Origin: Isoetes taiwanensis | Lineage: Eukaryota > Streptophyta > Lycopodiopsida > Isoetales > Isoetaceae | Direction: 5' to 3' | DNA: 64,000 nt | NCBI GenBank assembly: GCA_021234155.1 | Contig: JAJEKV010000051.1 | Location: forward strand, 2,480,754 to 2,544,753 | Shown here: piece after piece, positions 10,740 through 21,200 of the stretch | Layout of the letters: every line of letters begins with the position of its first letter | Numbering within the stretch: the first letter of the stretch is position 1 | The notes under the pieces: generated by a model | Seen by the model: the letters and a program-made list of their open reading frames with translations, nothing else | Databases searched by the model: none | Told to the model about the DNA's origin: nothing | Position numbers and translations under genes: made by a program

Positions 10740-12004
10740 ACTAGGTGCACCTTTTCTAAACATGCATGTGGAACCATGGCAACTGAAATAATAGTGTTTG
10801 GATCTATTGGCCACCCCGAATGATCCCAAACAATTTTGCTGCTGCAAAATGCGCTCTTGACTTCTAATTGCCACACTGGGAGGAGGATAAATCCAAACCC
10901 CATTCCGTCAGTTCCTATTGCTTCATGTTTTCAACTGCAACTTCTCGACCATGTCCCAAGTGCAACCGACTAAAGCTCGACCTCCATAACGTAAACCCTT
11001 CAATAACCTAGCAACACACAGGGTTTATGTTTCGGAGGCCATATCCTAGTCAGATTCGTCCAGGGTCTTGCCCAATGTCATCACGTAGAGGGAGGGTGTT
11101 GAGCCATAAGACGGACCCTTAAAACCTTCCAGAAGCAGTTCGACCCAAAGGTCCTCTCCTGAAGGCTCCTGGCCACAAACGGGCAACCCTCCCACTCCGG
11201 AACTATGAATTGACTCTGCCAATGGACTCAAAATGTCGACATTACCCTGGAGACTAAGTTTCGTGTGCAGAAGACCACCCCTTCTCCAAGAAGCAACCAA
11301 GTAGCTCATGTCCAACAAGTTCGTAGTCAATTAGCCTAAGAGGTGGATATGGAATACTGCCATGTAGAGGGTTTGTGTTTCTTTCGTTGGTTTGTCTTTC
11401 GTTGGTCCTTAGGGTAATTTTGCCATTCCGGATGAAAGGTGAAGTCGAATCTCCATTCTGGAGCCTTTGTACTGCGCGAACGACAAAACACTTGGGTTTC
11501 TACATGGTCAACTGCAGGACGCTTCGTGGTTTGATAAGTTCTCCCAGACAATCTTAGATTTTTTGAACATGCTCAGAACGGCAGATTCAATGGTCAGATA
11601 GGGAAACCGAGCTCCGAAAGGGGGGCATTGGCATTTGCCCTCCCAGAGGAGTGCTGACAGGAAAGGCTGCATCGACAATCTTTCTGAGGTCCGACTCTTG
11701 GGGTCTGGCCTCTCCCCTCTGGTGAGGAAGTTGCGCAAAGTCCTGGCCTGGTTCGATTTAGGGAAGGGTGTCAGTGCTTTAAGTTCTTCAAGATCCCTCT
11801 ATTCTATCCATTGCCAAACTCCTCTACCAAAAATTCCAAAGGTTATCATATTTCTAGCATAAAGTCCTAGTCATCATGTCCACGTCACCACCATACTATG
11901 TCACCCAAAATTTGCCAACATCACCTAATGAAAAGACCAAAGGGGACATCCATTTTTGGCCTAGTCAGAAATTGGCCTTGCTTACTTGGCATGCCATGTC
12001 AACA
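10740..12004 (-). repeat. Right arm of foldback element 2
   Basis: Reverse complement of the left arm. GGAGGGTGTTGAGCC near 11091 mirrors the CAACACCCTCCCC landmark near 10308, and CATGGCAACTGAAATAAT near 10776 belongs to the inner arm. It joins reverse minisatellite units at about 12005. Confidence 0.85.
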
Positions 12005-12664
12005 CTTGGAGTGCAAAGGTGGCATATTGATGCCTAGGTGGCATGCCTGAGCCACCTTGGCACGTTGGAGTCGTTGTGTCAGTTCTAGTTGCTTCAACAT
12101 GCTACCTAGGCTCCATCATGCCACCTAAGATCAAACATGCCAAGGTGGCTCAAACATGCCACGTGAACTCCAACATGCCACCTACTCTCCAACATGCCAA
12201 GGTGGCTCACACATGCCACCTAGGCTCAAACATGACAAGGTGGCTCAAACATGCCATGCAAGCTGTAACATGCCAAGGTGGTTTAATCATGCCAAGTTGG
12301 CTCAAACATGCCAAGATGGCTCAAACACGCCACCTAGGCTCCAACATGCCTCCTAGGCTCCAACATGCCTCCTAGGCTCCAACATGCCAGGTGGGCATTA
12401 ACAGGCCACCTAGGCTCAAACATGCCAAGGTGGCTCAAACATGCCACCTAGACTCCAACATGACAAGGTGGCATGCTGGAGCCATCTTGGCATGTTTGAG
12501 CCACCTTGGCATGTTTGAGCTTAGGTGGCATGTTGGTGCCTAGGTGGCATCACCTTGGCATGTTGGAGTCTAGGTGGCATGTTGGAGCCCGCATGGCATG
12601 TTTGAGCCACCTTGGCATGTTTGAGCCGAGTGGCATGTTTGAGCCACCTTGGCATGTTGGAGCC
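12005..12664. repeat. Minisatellite, mixed orientation (reverse, forward, reverse)
   Basis: Reverse units at about 12005-12085, forward units at about 12095-12470, then reverse units at about 12470-12664. The forward-to-reverse flip near 12470 has no unique arm between, so this may be a foldback remnant made of arrays only. LTR element F interrupts the reverse block at 12665, and the block resumes at 15643. Confidence 0.85.
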
Positions 12665-13009
12665 TGTTAACCACCTAGTGGTTAACATTGTGCATGCACA
12701 TGTTAGGTGCATGCACATGTTAGGTGTCTGGCAGGCGCATTAACTTGGCATGATTAGGTTTACATAAGTGTAGGGATTAGATTTAGTTAGATGTACGGCC
12801 AGATTTAAGGCCTACACTATATTAGACCCGAGCCTCTTCGATGTACTGTGTTTATCTCAAATTTGAGAGCCTCACTTGGCACGCTTCCCTCATTTTGTGC
12901 ATATTTCTTTGTCTTGTTCTTGTTTTGTGATCATGAGCATGGCAGCTTTTGTAGCATCCCGGCAGCCATGGACCGCCGCCGTGGTGTATGCCAAGAACTC
13001 AAACTAACA
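12665..13009 (+). repeat. 5' LTR of element F
   Basis: 345-bp LTR starting TGTTAACCACCTAGTGG and ending AACTCAAACTAACA. It contains a TTAACCACCTAGTGGTTAA palindrome and duplicated TGCATGCACATGTTAGG near its start. Confidence 0.9.
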
Positions 13010-15286
13010 CCGGCGCAAGTATGCCGGGTTCGCCGCGGATCACTTGTTTCAGCCTTGCCGCTTTTTGCCGTTGTTCTTGCCGCTTCTCATCATCATCGCT
13101 CTTGAATACTTTTGTACATTACTCTCAACCCTTCAATCCCTTTATTTGGCCCAACCGCTTGTTGAAATGGTCCGTACTGGAGGCCCCTTTGTCAATCAAT
13201 TCCTTAGCCCTTAGTTTGTTATGAAAATCGCTTTCAAAAACTCAGATTTCGGGCCGCAAAGAAGCACGCTTTTACAAAGAGGGATTTTCGAGTGGTGACA
13301 AAGACTCCTCGCAAGCTTTTCAAAAATCAAAGTTTGATCCTCTTTTCTCTTCTCACCGCTGAAAAAATGTCAAAATATCATGCTCTTTATTCATTATCCT
13401 CTGCTTTTTCTCTCGCCTTTTATCGGGAATTGTGCTCGCATACCAAAAATATTCTCTTTCATTCTTTTTTCGCTTTATTTTTCGAGGGCCAAGACTTTGG
13501 CTAGCCCCTTTGAGCCCCTCGCTTTACATTACCCCGCAAATGAATCCACTAAGAAGCAAGGCATGGCTGGAGCCTATCGACATGTAAAATTTTATTTCTT
13601 CCCCGGTTCCCCGCAAATACACAAGTTCCCCAGAATACACAAGAGTCGTAAATCAGTTATCGACAGATTTTAAGGGCTTAATTTTGTTTTTTCATGAAGT
13701 TCATCCGCCAAAGACTAGCTCCCCGCCTATTCACAAAAGCAAGCATCGAGTTCTTCTTCAAATCAGATGTAAAGATGTTTCTCCGCTATCAAGACTGTGA
13801 TCACGCTTTATCGGGCTTTATTTTGATACAACGAAATCATTCAAGCATTTCAGCTCTAGACGGATCCGAGTCCTCGCGGCAGCTCTTTTCCTCAACACTT
13901 TCCATCCATCCGCATCCGCGACAAACAAGAATCATGTCTTTTCTTATTGAATTTTTTAAGAGGACCAAGATTTCTCGCTAGCCCCCACTCCTCCGCCTCG
14001 ATATCCAAAGCCGCAGAGCCATTTTAAGTAAGCCATCCGGTGGACTACATTTTCGCAGCCTCAAATCGGATTTATTACGCCCTTGGTCTCGACCGTCTCG
14101 ACACAAAACAAAATCTTCGCGATCACCAAGGCTAGAAGATTCAATTCAAACATCTTTGTTGAGCAGAGTCGATTTTTATCCAACAAATGCTCAAAGAAGC
14201 AAGAAATTGTTCAAGAAAGCGTAGTTTCCTCGCTCTGCATCTTCTGCGACAGAAAACCGCCCTAATCTATAGCGTAAGAATCGGCTTTTGCCCTCTCAGA
14301 TTCCGTTGTAATTATTTTTCTTGAAATAGCAAGATACAATACCGCTTCAGTAAACAAATGGCTCGCCCCAAAGACATCCGGGCCAGCTCATATCCATAGC
14401 AGCCCCATTTCGCGATCATTTCCGCCTCTACCAGATTCTTAAATTCCATTTTGCACCGTGTTAAGCAAGACGCAGTTTATTTCGCTTTCAAACCGGCTGC
14501 CCGCGACAATTGAAGGTCGGCAAGATGGAGCATTTTCGCTAGGGTTGAAGCTCATGCTAGGGTTTTTTCCAACGCATGATTTACGCCTAAGATCTAAGGT
14601 TCGTGACGATATTGTTTTATGGCTCACGCTTAGGGTTTTATGCTTCACGCTTAGGTCACGGCTTCCCCTCGCAATTTCTCCACGCCCATAATTGCCGGTT
14701 GATAACGCCCCACGGCCACGCCATTAAAACAGCCAAAGACGCATTGACCACGATTGACCACCTGCGGCCCCATGCTTACGCCGACGCCTGGCCACGCCAG
14801 ATTTTTGCTCGTTGACCACGACATTGACCACGCAGCTTTTTATGTCCCACGCCACACTTTGCTTGCTTATGGCCACGCTTTTTGCTCAACATCCACGCTT
14901 TTAACAAATATTGTGACGATAGTCACGCCTCCTATGGTCGCATCACGGGGATGCTTTTATGGTGTTTACATTTTTAAAGACCCCCTACTTGTTTTAAGTG
15001 AAATTTTGGGCTATCTTTTGTTACGATGGACTTCTCCATAATATAAGGGGATAGTCTTCATGTTTTTTTGGCCCAAAGTTCCTATGATCCATGTTCTGCA
15101 TCGACATTCCTTCGGATCCTCTTCGTCATCAACGCAATTATGAAGATCTTTCGACGACAAAACCAACCATTACCAAGACTATCATTTTCGCTTAAAAAAT
15201 TTTTGGCACCATATTGTAATTGTCGGACTTGTCTTATAAAAGTCAGACATGTTTTTGTGCTAAAAAACTTTTAGGGGGGAGGCAAA
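13010..15286 (+). other. Interior of element F, no coding capacity seen
   Basis: Pyrimidine-rich sequence with only short unrelated frames. Near 14700-14900 the motif CCACGCC recurs many times. I see no zinc knuckle, protease, RT or integrase motif. Confidence 0.75.
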
Positions 15287-15642
15287 GGTTAACCACCTAG
15301 TGGTTAACATTGTGCATGCACATGTTAGGTGCATGCACATGTTAGGTGTCGGGGCAGGGCGATCGACACTTGGCATGATTAGGTTTACATAAGTGTAGGG
15401 ATTAGATTTAGTTAGATGTACGGGCTCGGATTTAAGGTCTACACTATATTAGACCGGAGCCTCTTCGTGATGTACTGTGTTTATCTCAAATTTTTGAGAG
15501 CCTCACTTGGCACGTTTCCCTCATTCTTTGTGCATATTTCTTTGTCTTGTTCTTGTTTTGTGATCATGAGCATGGCAGCTTTGTAGCATCCGGCAGTCAT
15601 GGACTGCTGCTGCAGGGTGTATGCCAAGAACTCAAACTAACA
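15287..15642 (+). repeat. 3' LTR of element F
   Basis: 356 bp, very similar to 12665-13009. The first base is changed (GG for TG). It ends AACTCAAACTAACA, followed by the target duplication GAGCC. Confidence 0.9.
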
Positions 15643-16125
15643 GAGCCTAGGTGGCATGTTGGGAGCCCACGTGGCATGCTTGAGCCACCTTGGCATGTTG
15701 GAGCTTAGGTGGCATGTTGGAGCCCACATGGCATGTTGGAGCCCGCATGGCATTTCTGAGCCTAGGTGGCATGTTGGAGCCCACGTGGCATGTTTGCACC
15801 ACCTTGGCATGTTAAAGCCTGCATGGCATGTTAGAACCTGTTGGCATGCTTGAGCCACCTTGGCATGTTGAAGCCACCTTAGTGGTATGTTTGAGCCACC
15901 TTGGCATGTTTGAGCCTAGGTGGCATGTTTGAGCCACCTTGGCATGTTTGAGCCAAGTGGCATGTTTGAGCCACCTTGGCATGTTGGAGCCTAGGTGGCA
16001 TGTTGGGAGCCACGTGGCATGTTTGAGCCACCTTGGCATGTTGGAGCCTAGGTGGCATGTTGGAGCCCACGTGGCATGTTTGAGACACCTTGGCATGTTG
16101 GTGCCTAGGTGGCATGCGTCAAAAT
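15643..16125 (-). repeat. Minisatellite, reverse block after element F
   Basis: Reverse-orientation units continuing the block cut at 12664. It ends where GGTGGCATGCGTCAAAATTC leaves the repeat pattern, which marks the right edge of the array region. Confidence 0.92.
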
Positions 16126-16672
16126 TCGTTGGTGCCTACGTGGCTATTGGGTCAAAATTCTGCCATTTTGTTTGTATAACAAGATTCTGCTTTCATTTGG
16201 CTGGAGTTCGAAACTTGGAACCTTACTACATTGAGAGGGATAAAGCACCACCAGGCCCAACTTGCTTCCTCATGTATTCATCTGAAAGGCGCATTTTCAT
16301 GACGATTCTCTGTTCTTCTACCAATGAGCATCCAACCTTATGTAGATCCTCAATTGTTTGTTAAAAAATGCAAAGAAGTCCATAAATAAATAATCTTATC
16401 CAGTAATTTTTCTAAAATAATCCCATCGGTATGTCTTATGTTGTTTTTCTGTTTCTGCTGTTAAAAAATTAAAGTACACGAGGTACAATTCGAAGTATTC
16501 AATACGGACAAACAAAAGAGTTGGACATACATTTGGTGCAATGAACTCTGGCAAATTTCCGTCTATACTTTTTTTTCAAAAGCTTTTCACCCATGACTTC
16601 AGCATCGCCTATAGATTCTTAAATTTGAGTTAATGCACTTATAAGCCTAATGACTGTGAGATCCTACAGGGA
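16126..16672. other. No gene recognised
   Basis: AT-rich sequence. I see no repeat, coding motif or RNA gene I can support. Confidence 0.6.
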
Positions 16673-17560
16673 ATGTTTTGCTTTGTAGAAATATATTTGC
16701 TGGGAGATTTTTCCAATTTCAACGAGTTGTTCTCAAAAAATTTCGGGCACTCATTGAGAATTAAAAATAAGGACTTATTGAGCTTATACAACCAGGAAGG
16801 TGACGCAGCGCACATCCCAGCCATTTTGGCTATGGTCATATGGCTTGAACGTAGTAGAACCCATAAGGAAAAGTTCCCCCTCCCCCCCAAAAGTAGTGGA
16901 ACATTTATCATAAGTTTAAAATTGAAGATAGATTATATGGATGAAAAAATGTCATCAAAGGTTAAGAACAACGGTCCAGATTTGGCAAATATAAACGGCC
17001 CGGATGGTGATCCAGGTACTTTGCTCCTATTGGTCTCTACTTTCCTGCTTTCCTACTCTATGCGTCCCAATCAGAAAGAATTAGAAAGGGGAGAGCTGCC
17101 CGCCTTGCTTCACGGCTATGGCGCCCCCCTGCTTCACGACCTTTCTATAGCTGATGCCGCCCTGCTTCACGGCTATGGCGCCGCCCTGCTTCAAAGTCTT
17201 CCTACAGCTGATGTTGCCCTGCTTCACGGCTATGGCGCTTCCCTGCTTCACAGCCTCCCTACAGGTGATGCCGCCCTGCTTCGGATTCGGATCATCACAG
17301 AGCAAAGCAAGCGCGGCGAAGAAATCAACTTTTCTCAGTTGATCAGGAGAGCTATCCAAGGCGATCAGCTTAGTGCCCTGCTTGCTGAAAATTTTAAATT
17401 GCTGGGAGAGGCCAGTATAGCAGATCTTATTCCTCAACTATGGTGGCTAGATCTGCACGGATTTAAGAAAAGGTTGGGGTCAGTGTGGCTGGTCTCTATT
17501 TGGTGGCCGATTTCTGCTTCCCAACATAGCTTAATAGACCCAAGGCCTTTTCAGACTTAA
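16673..17560 (+). CDS. Hypothetical 295-codon ORF with internal repeats
   Basis: Open frame from an ATG at 16673 to a stop at 17558-17560. I do not recognise the product. The N-terminal half has no known motif. Residues about 145-203 consist of three 19-residue repeats (core ALLHGYGAALLQSLPTADV) encoded by a 57-bp tandem repeat. The antisense strand is open too (17081-17437) because the repeat lacks stops there, so openness is weak evidence here. No neighbouring gene supports it. It could be a lineage-specific gene or a chance frame. Confidence 0.25.
   Translation: MFCFVEIYLLGDFSNFNELFSKNFGHSLRIKNKDLLSLYNQEGDAAHIPAILAMVIWLERSRTHKEKFPLPPKSSGTFIISLKLKIDYMDEKMSSKVKNNGPDLANINGPDGDPGTLLLLVSTFLLSYSMRPNQKELERGELPALLHGYGAPLLHDLSIADAALLHGYGAALLQSLPTADVALLHGYGASLLHSLPTGDAALLRIRIITEQSKRGEEINFSQLIRRAIQGDQLSALLAENFKLLGEASIADLIPQLWWLDLHGFKKRLGSVWLVSIWWPISASQHSLIDPRPFQT
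17105..17275 (+). repeat. 57-bp tandem repeat, three copies
   Basis: Units start at 17105, 17162 and 17219 with CTGCTTCACGGCTATGGCG (first base T in copy 1), followed by a partial fourth. The period is an exact multiple of three, so the repeat keeps frame. Confidence 0.9.
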
Positions 17561-17665
17561 GGCCGGAAGAGGAGCGGCCGATCAGCCTCGTGATGAAGGC
17601 TATCCCATTCAATATCATCTAAGATCATTTGTACATGCCGTAATCTAGCGCTTCCCCAGCCTACC

Positions 17666-17983
17666 ATGTTGTTCCCCGCAAATCAGAACTTGTGTTCTTT
17701 ATCCAGCTTCTACCGGATTAGATGCGATGCCTTTGAGACTTGTCCAAATCGTAAGTCCAACTGCTTGTTTTTCATTGCTTAGCTTTTTCTAAAATCCTTT
17801 TTCTAAATTGTTTGTTTTGATCCAGACACAGATGTCTTCAATAGGGCAGGATTACTTCCAAGAAAAGGGGTTTCTTTCAAACTTGTGGCAGATGGCAAAA
17901 CAGAGTCTGCTCTAGGTGTTGGAGCTAAAATCAACACACTATTGCTGAAGGCAACACTGGCAGAAGCAAATTATTTTTGCTAA
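17666..17983 (+). CDS. Candidate two-exon small gene or gene fragment (80 aa)
   Basis: ATG at 17666. Exon 1 (17666-17750) ends at GTAAGT, and a 75-bp intron (17751-17825) ends in a T-rich tract with CCAG. Exon 2 (17826-17983) keeps the frame to TAA, giving 85+158 = 243 bp. The product has a hydrophobic start (MLFPANQNL) and a C-terminal stretch VSFKLVADGKTESALGVGAK followed by alternating polar/apolar residues, vaguely like the first beta strands of plastid outer-envelope pore proteins of the OEP24 type. That likeness is a weak guess. It may be the 5' end of a longer gene or a decayed copy. Confidence 0.35.
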
Positions 17984-19273
17984 AAGACAAATCCTCGCAG
18001 ACATTTGTATGCTTTAGATATTTTTATGTTTTACGATGTTACAGTGACAACAGTGGCCATTGGCACAATCAAATATACTACAGTACCGAGTCAATACCGG
18101 TTATATGAGTAACAGTGTTTTCAAATTATATTAATTTAATTATTCTGAACCTTTAACCATTAATCAATTATGAGTTTTACTGATTTACCAATTAATGGAG
18201 AAACTTGTGATAGTTGGCTTGTGTCCCAAGTTGTCTATACCTTCTTATTACCCATTGAATGTTTCAATGTAATGTTAAAATTTAGATTGCAATCTAATAA
18301 TATTTGTCTTAATTTTTGGGTTTGATTCTTAAAGCCTTTCTTAAAAGGCTGTATTCATTTTGTTTGTGTTTGTATTCAAATGTTGCGGTGCTCTAATTAT
18401 CACTAGGCATAAAGAAAAAAGTAGAAGCTGTGCTTTTGTTTTTAAAGAATTGGTGCCACGTGTCAAGGTTTGATTAGTTAAAAAGATATCCATGTATAAA
18501 GAATGAGTGCCACGTGTCAAAATTTGATTGCTTAAAAAGATGTCCACGTGGAACCAAACATGTTGTTTTTTGTAAACTTAAAAAGGTCCATTTAATATTT
18601 TATTTTAATTTTCTTGCAAAAACAACACTTGGAAACAACTAATTTAAAAAATAACGTGTCTACTTTTTAATAGCTACATATAATATTGAGGAAAACAATG
18701 TTTAAAAATAGCAATTATTTTTAGATGCTACATGTGGATTTCTTTAAAAACTATGTATCTTTCTCTAAGAAAACAATGACAACTTTTAAAAATTACAAGT
18801 AGAGGAAAAAAACAAAACGTATAGAAAAAGAAAAAGATCCTGCCTTTTTTACTTCTTCATGTGTAGTACTAACGAAATCACGCGATGTACTTTTCAAAAA
18901 CAACGATGACTTCTCAAAAAACTGCGGACAAAAAAAGAACCACACGAGAAAAAACCGATAAAAACAACAAAAAAAAAAAAAAGGACACGCTGACAAAAAA
19001 TCACAAAAACTATGTCAATTTTTCCTACGCTGCGGATTTTTCTCGCCAAAAGACCACCGCGGAAAATTCTCGCCAAAAACCATCGCTCTTTGTGCAAATC
19101 CGGGATAAACGGGCCATGTGGATTTTGAGCCATTTTGGTGTTGTTTTTGGCATAAAACAACACTTCCGCACAACTAAAAAAACAACCGTGGACCAAAAAT
19201 TGGGGTCGGGCAGGGTCCCCAAAGATGGCGCCAAGAAGGACCTCCCTCGCTTTGCCATTAGCCTCCTTGTATG
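17984..19273. other. AT-rich stretch, no gene recognised
   Basis: Low-complexity AT-rich sequence with A-runs near 18960-18985. The direct motif GTGCCACGTGTCAA occurs twice (18451 and 18507). Small frames at 18885-19307 on both strands have no recognisable content. Confidence 0.55.
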
Positions 19274-20086
19274 GTGCTAAGTCACTCCATAGTCCCCCGT
19301 GAGTCAAGGTGGGTTCCTATGCACAAAGCCGCATAATAATAGGAACTAAGGGGTCTAAACTAGAAGCAAGATCTAGATAATAGCCACTAGGTCTCTACCC
19401 CCCTTTCCAATACACAAGAGGTGCAACATAAGATCATCCAACATCCTACATCAACATATGATAAATAATGAAGATACATCTAAGACTAATCACATACATC
19501 TAACTTACAGTTAGGGTTCATTGATTAGGGTTCCAAACCTAGACAAGGGTTCTAGGAAGGCTCTATTAGCAAGATAAGATACTAGGTCATCTGGAATCCT
19601 AGGTTCCAGATGATCTACCTATGAAGCTACTATGAATACCTACTCCGGACGAACTTCAACTCCTGGGGTCTCCATGACTTGATGATGAGTCGAGTGGTTC
19701 CTCCTCCTTCTGATGAGCGTATTGCCTTGGGGATATCGATCTGAGCTACGCTACAAAGAACGGTGTTCGAAACAAAGTTCTGAGCAAAGAACAGATCTCA
19801 AGGCAGATGGAGCCGAAAAGTGGCCTAGCATTAGGGTTAGGGTACTTATAGGTTAGGGTTCCATGTCACTGCCACGTGGCTCCAATGGGGTGCTTCTATA
19901 TGGTGGGTACCCACTAGGTTGAGGCCATGTGAAAATGGCCTTAAGCCTAAGGTTGGCTAAGTTATTTACATAACTTAGCCATGCTCCCTTTTCCACTTAT
20001 GGTATACAAGGCTATAATAATAGACTTGTATGGTGACGAGGCCTAAAAATATACGTATTTATGGCGTATATTTCTGGAACGTCACA
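19274..20086 (-). repeat. 3' LTR of Ty3/gypsy element H (left edge approximate)
   Basis: On the minus strand the LTR begins TGTGACGTTCCAG at 20086, right after a polypurine tract. The first 12 bases match the start of the G LTR at 51105. The outer end is placed at TGCTAAGTCACTCC (19274), giving TG/CA ends, but without the partner LTR this edge is uncertain. Confidence 0.65.
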
Positions 20087-20100
20087 TTCTCCCCCCTTTA
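20087..20100 (-). promoter_or_regulatory. Polypurine tract of element H
   Basis: The minus strand reads TAAAGGGGGGAGAA immediately before the LTR start, the usual primer for plus-strand DNA synthesis. Confidence 0.8.
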
Positions 20101-20826
20101 GGATAATGTTGTCCTCAGCATTACGCTAAGGTGACGAACCTACACTAACCCTGCAAACTCACACACATGAATATAAAGACTTCATATAGGCTATATTTGT
20201 ACTATACAAAATTATATAGCCTTCACAAGTGTTACTTGTCACAATATATCCATAATATTATCACAACAGTTATTAGGAGTTCATAGTTAAGTCTAAAATC
20301 TATGACTCCTGTCTTCTCATAATGTGCTCCCTCGTCCATGCTCCCCTTCACTGGCCTGCACAAGTAGCACATTACATTAGTTTAAGTTTGTGGTTTTAGG
20401 GGACCACCCCACTTACTACCTCCTTGAGCCGAACTACTAGCTCAAGGTTACCTCTACTACCTTGCACTCAATCATGGCCCTTAGGATTTGAGCTTAAGGA
20501 CCATTTAAGATGATCCTATCATCGCTCATGATCGGGTGTTACCTTACCTGCAGTGCCTCATGCCCCTGGGGGTTTAAGCTGACGAAATATCATTATTGTC
20601 AATCACACCATTACATGATTCATTGAGGAAAGAATCAGCAATATGGTCGGCCTTCGAATCAGGAACATAACTTGTTTGTTACATCTTTCTTTGATCATCT
20701 TCTTGGTTGCCTCTGCTACAGTGAGTCTCAAGCTAAGCTATTTCAAGACACCAATATTAGTTCAGAAAACAAGAATACTGTTACTGCACTGAGAAGAACA
20801 ATGTGTGAGAAAGCTTATGGAATATC
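20101..20826 (-). other. 3' untranslated region of element H
   Basis: Lies between the chromodomain reading frame and the polypurine tract. No protein motif is seen on either strand. Confidence 0.55.
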
Positions 20827-21200
20827 TTACATTATGCCTTCCTGCACATACACTAAGACATAATAAAGCTTATCTAAAGCACCTGACAGGTTGGCGTCGA
20901 TCGATTCGGAGATGACTTGGCCGTCGAATTGCTTCATGAAGTCCGGGTATTGCTTCTCTAGATCTTGCTTCAATACCCATGTTGCATCTTCCATGGGCAA
21001 GTGCTTCCAGTTGACCAAATATTGAAGGAACTGGGACCTTCTTGTCCTCTTAAATGCCGCATCGAGAATTAACTCAGGAATTATCTTGATTTGCTCCTCG
21101 GTCATCTCCAATAAAATTGGAGTCTCCAAGACCTTCTCCGGGTTTGGAGTGTGCCTCTTTAATAGGCTTATGTGGAAGACTTTGTGGACTTTGAGATGGG
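20827..21200 (-). pseudogene. Element H integrase C-terminus and chromodomain
   Basis: The minus-strand frame starts within the integrase tail (HLKVHKVFHISLLKRHTPN). It continues into a chromodomain with PELILDAAFKR, FLQYLVNWKHLP and EDATWV, the pattern of chromovirus integrases that bind modified histones. The upstream part of the same protein ends at about 32644 with YKLDLPA. Together the two ends form the usual LPAHLK junction, so the protein was continuous before element I inserted. The last residues after the chromodomain are not recognisable. Confidence 0.88.

Larger units (their letters stand above)
8809..12090. mobile_element. Foldback element 2 (most symmetrical copy)
   Basis: Forward array 8809-9410, left arm 9411-10640, axis about 10640-10740, right arm 10740-12004, reverse array about 12005-12090. 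The axis region has inverted GGCCTCCCAAAC and GTTTTGGAGGCC around a short loop. The 250-bp array-proximal segment is present on both sides (9390-9640 and 11820-12010). It is larger and better preserved than element 1 and has no transposase. Confidence 0.8.
12665..15642 (+). mobile_element. Non-coding LTR element F (TRIM/LARD-like)
   Basis: Two direct repeats (12665-13009 and 15287-15642) bound a 2.3-kb interior without recognisable gag or pol. GAGCC occurs at 12660-12664 and again at 15643-15647, a perfect 5-bp target duplication in the minisatellite. A purine tract with AGGGGGGAGG sits just before the right LTR. The interior starts with GGCGCAAGTATGCCGGG, loosely like a TGGCGCC-type primer site, but the match is weak. 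Strand is assigned from the purine tract. It is presumably mobilised by an autonomous relative not seen here. Confidence 0.88.

Noticed and set aside
19832-19862. TTAGGG-like motifs suggesting telomeric repeats
   Set aside because: Only a few irregular GGTTAGGG occurrences inside the LTR of element H; no tandem array.
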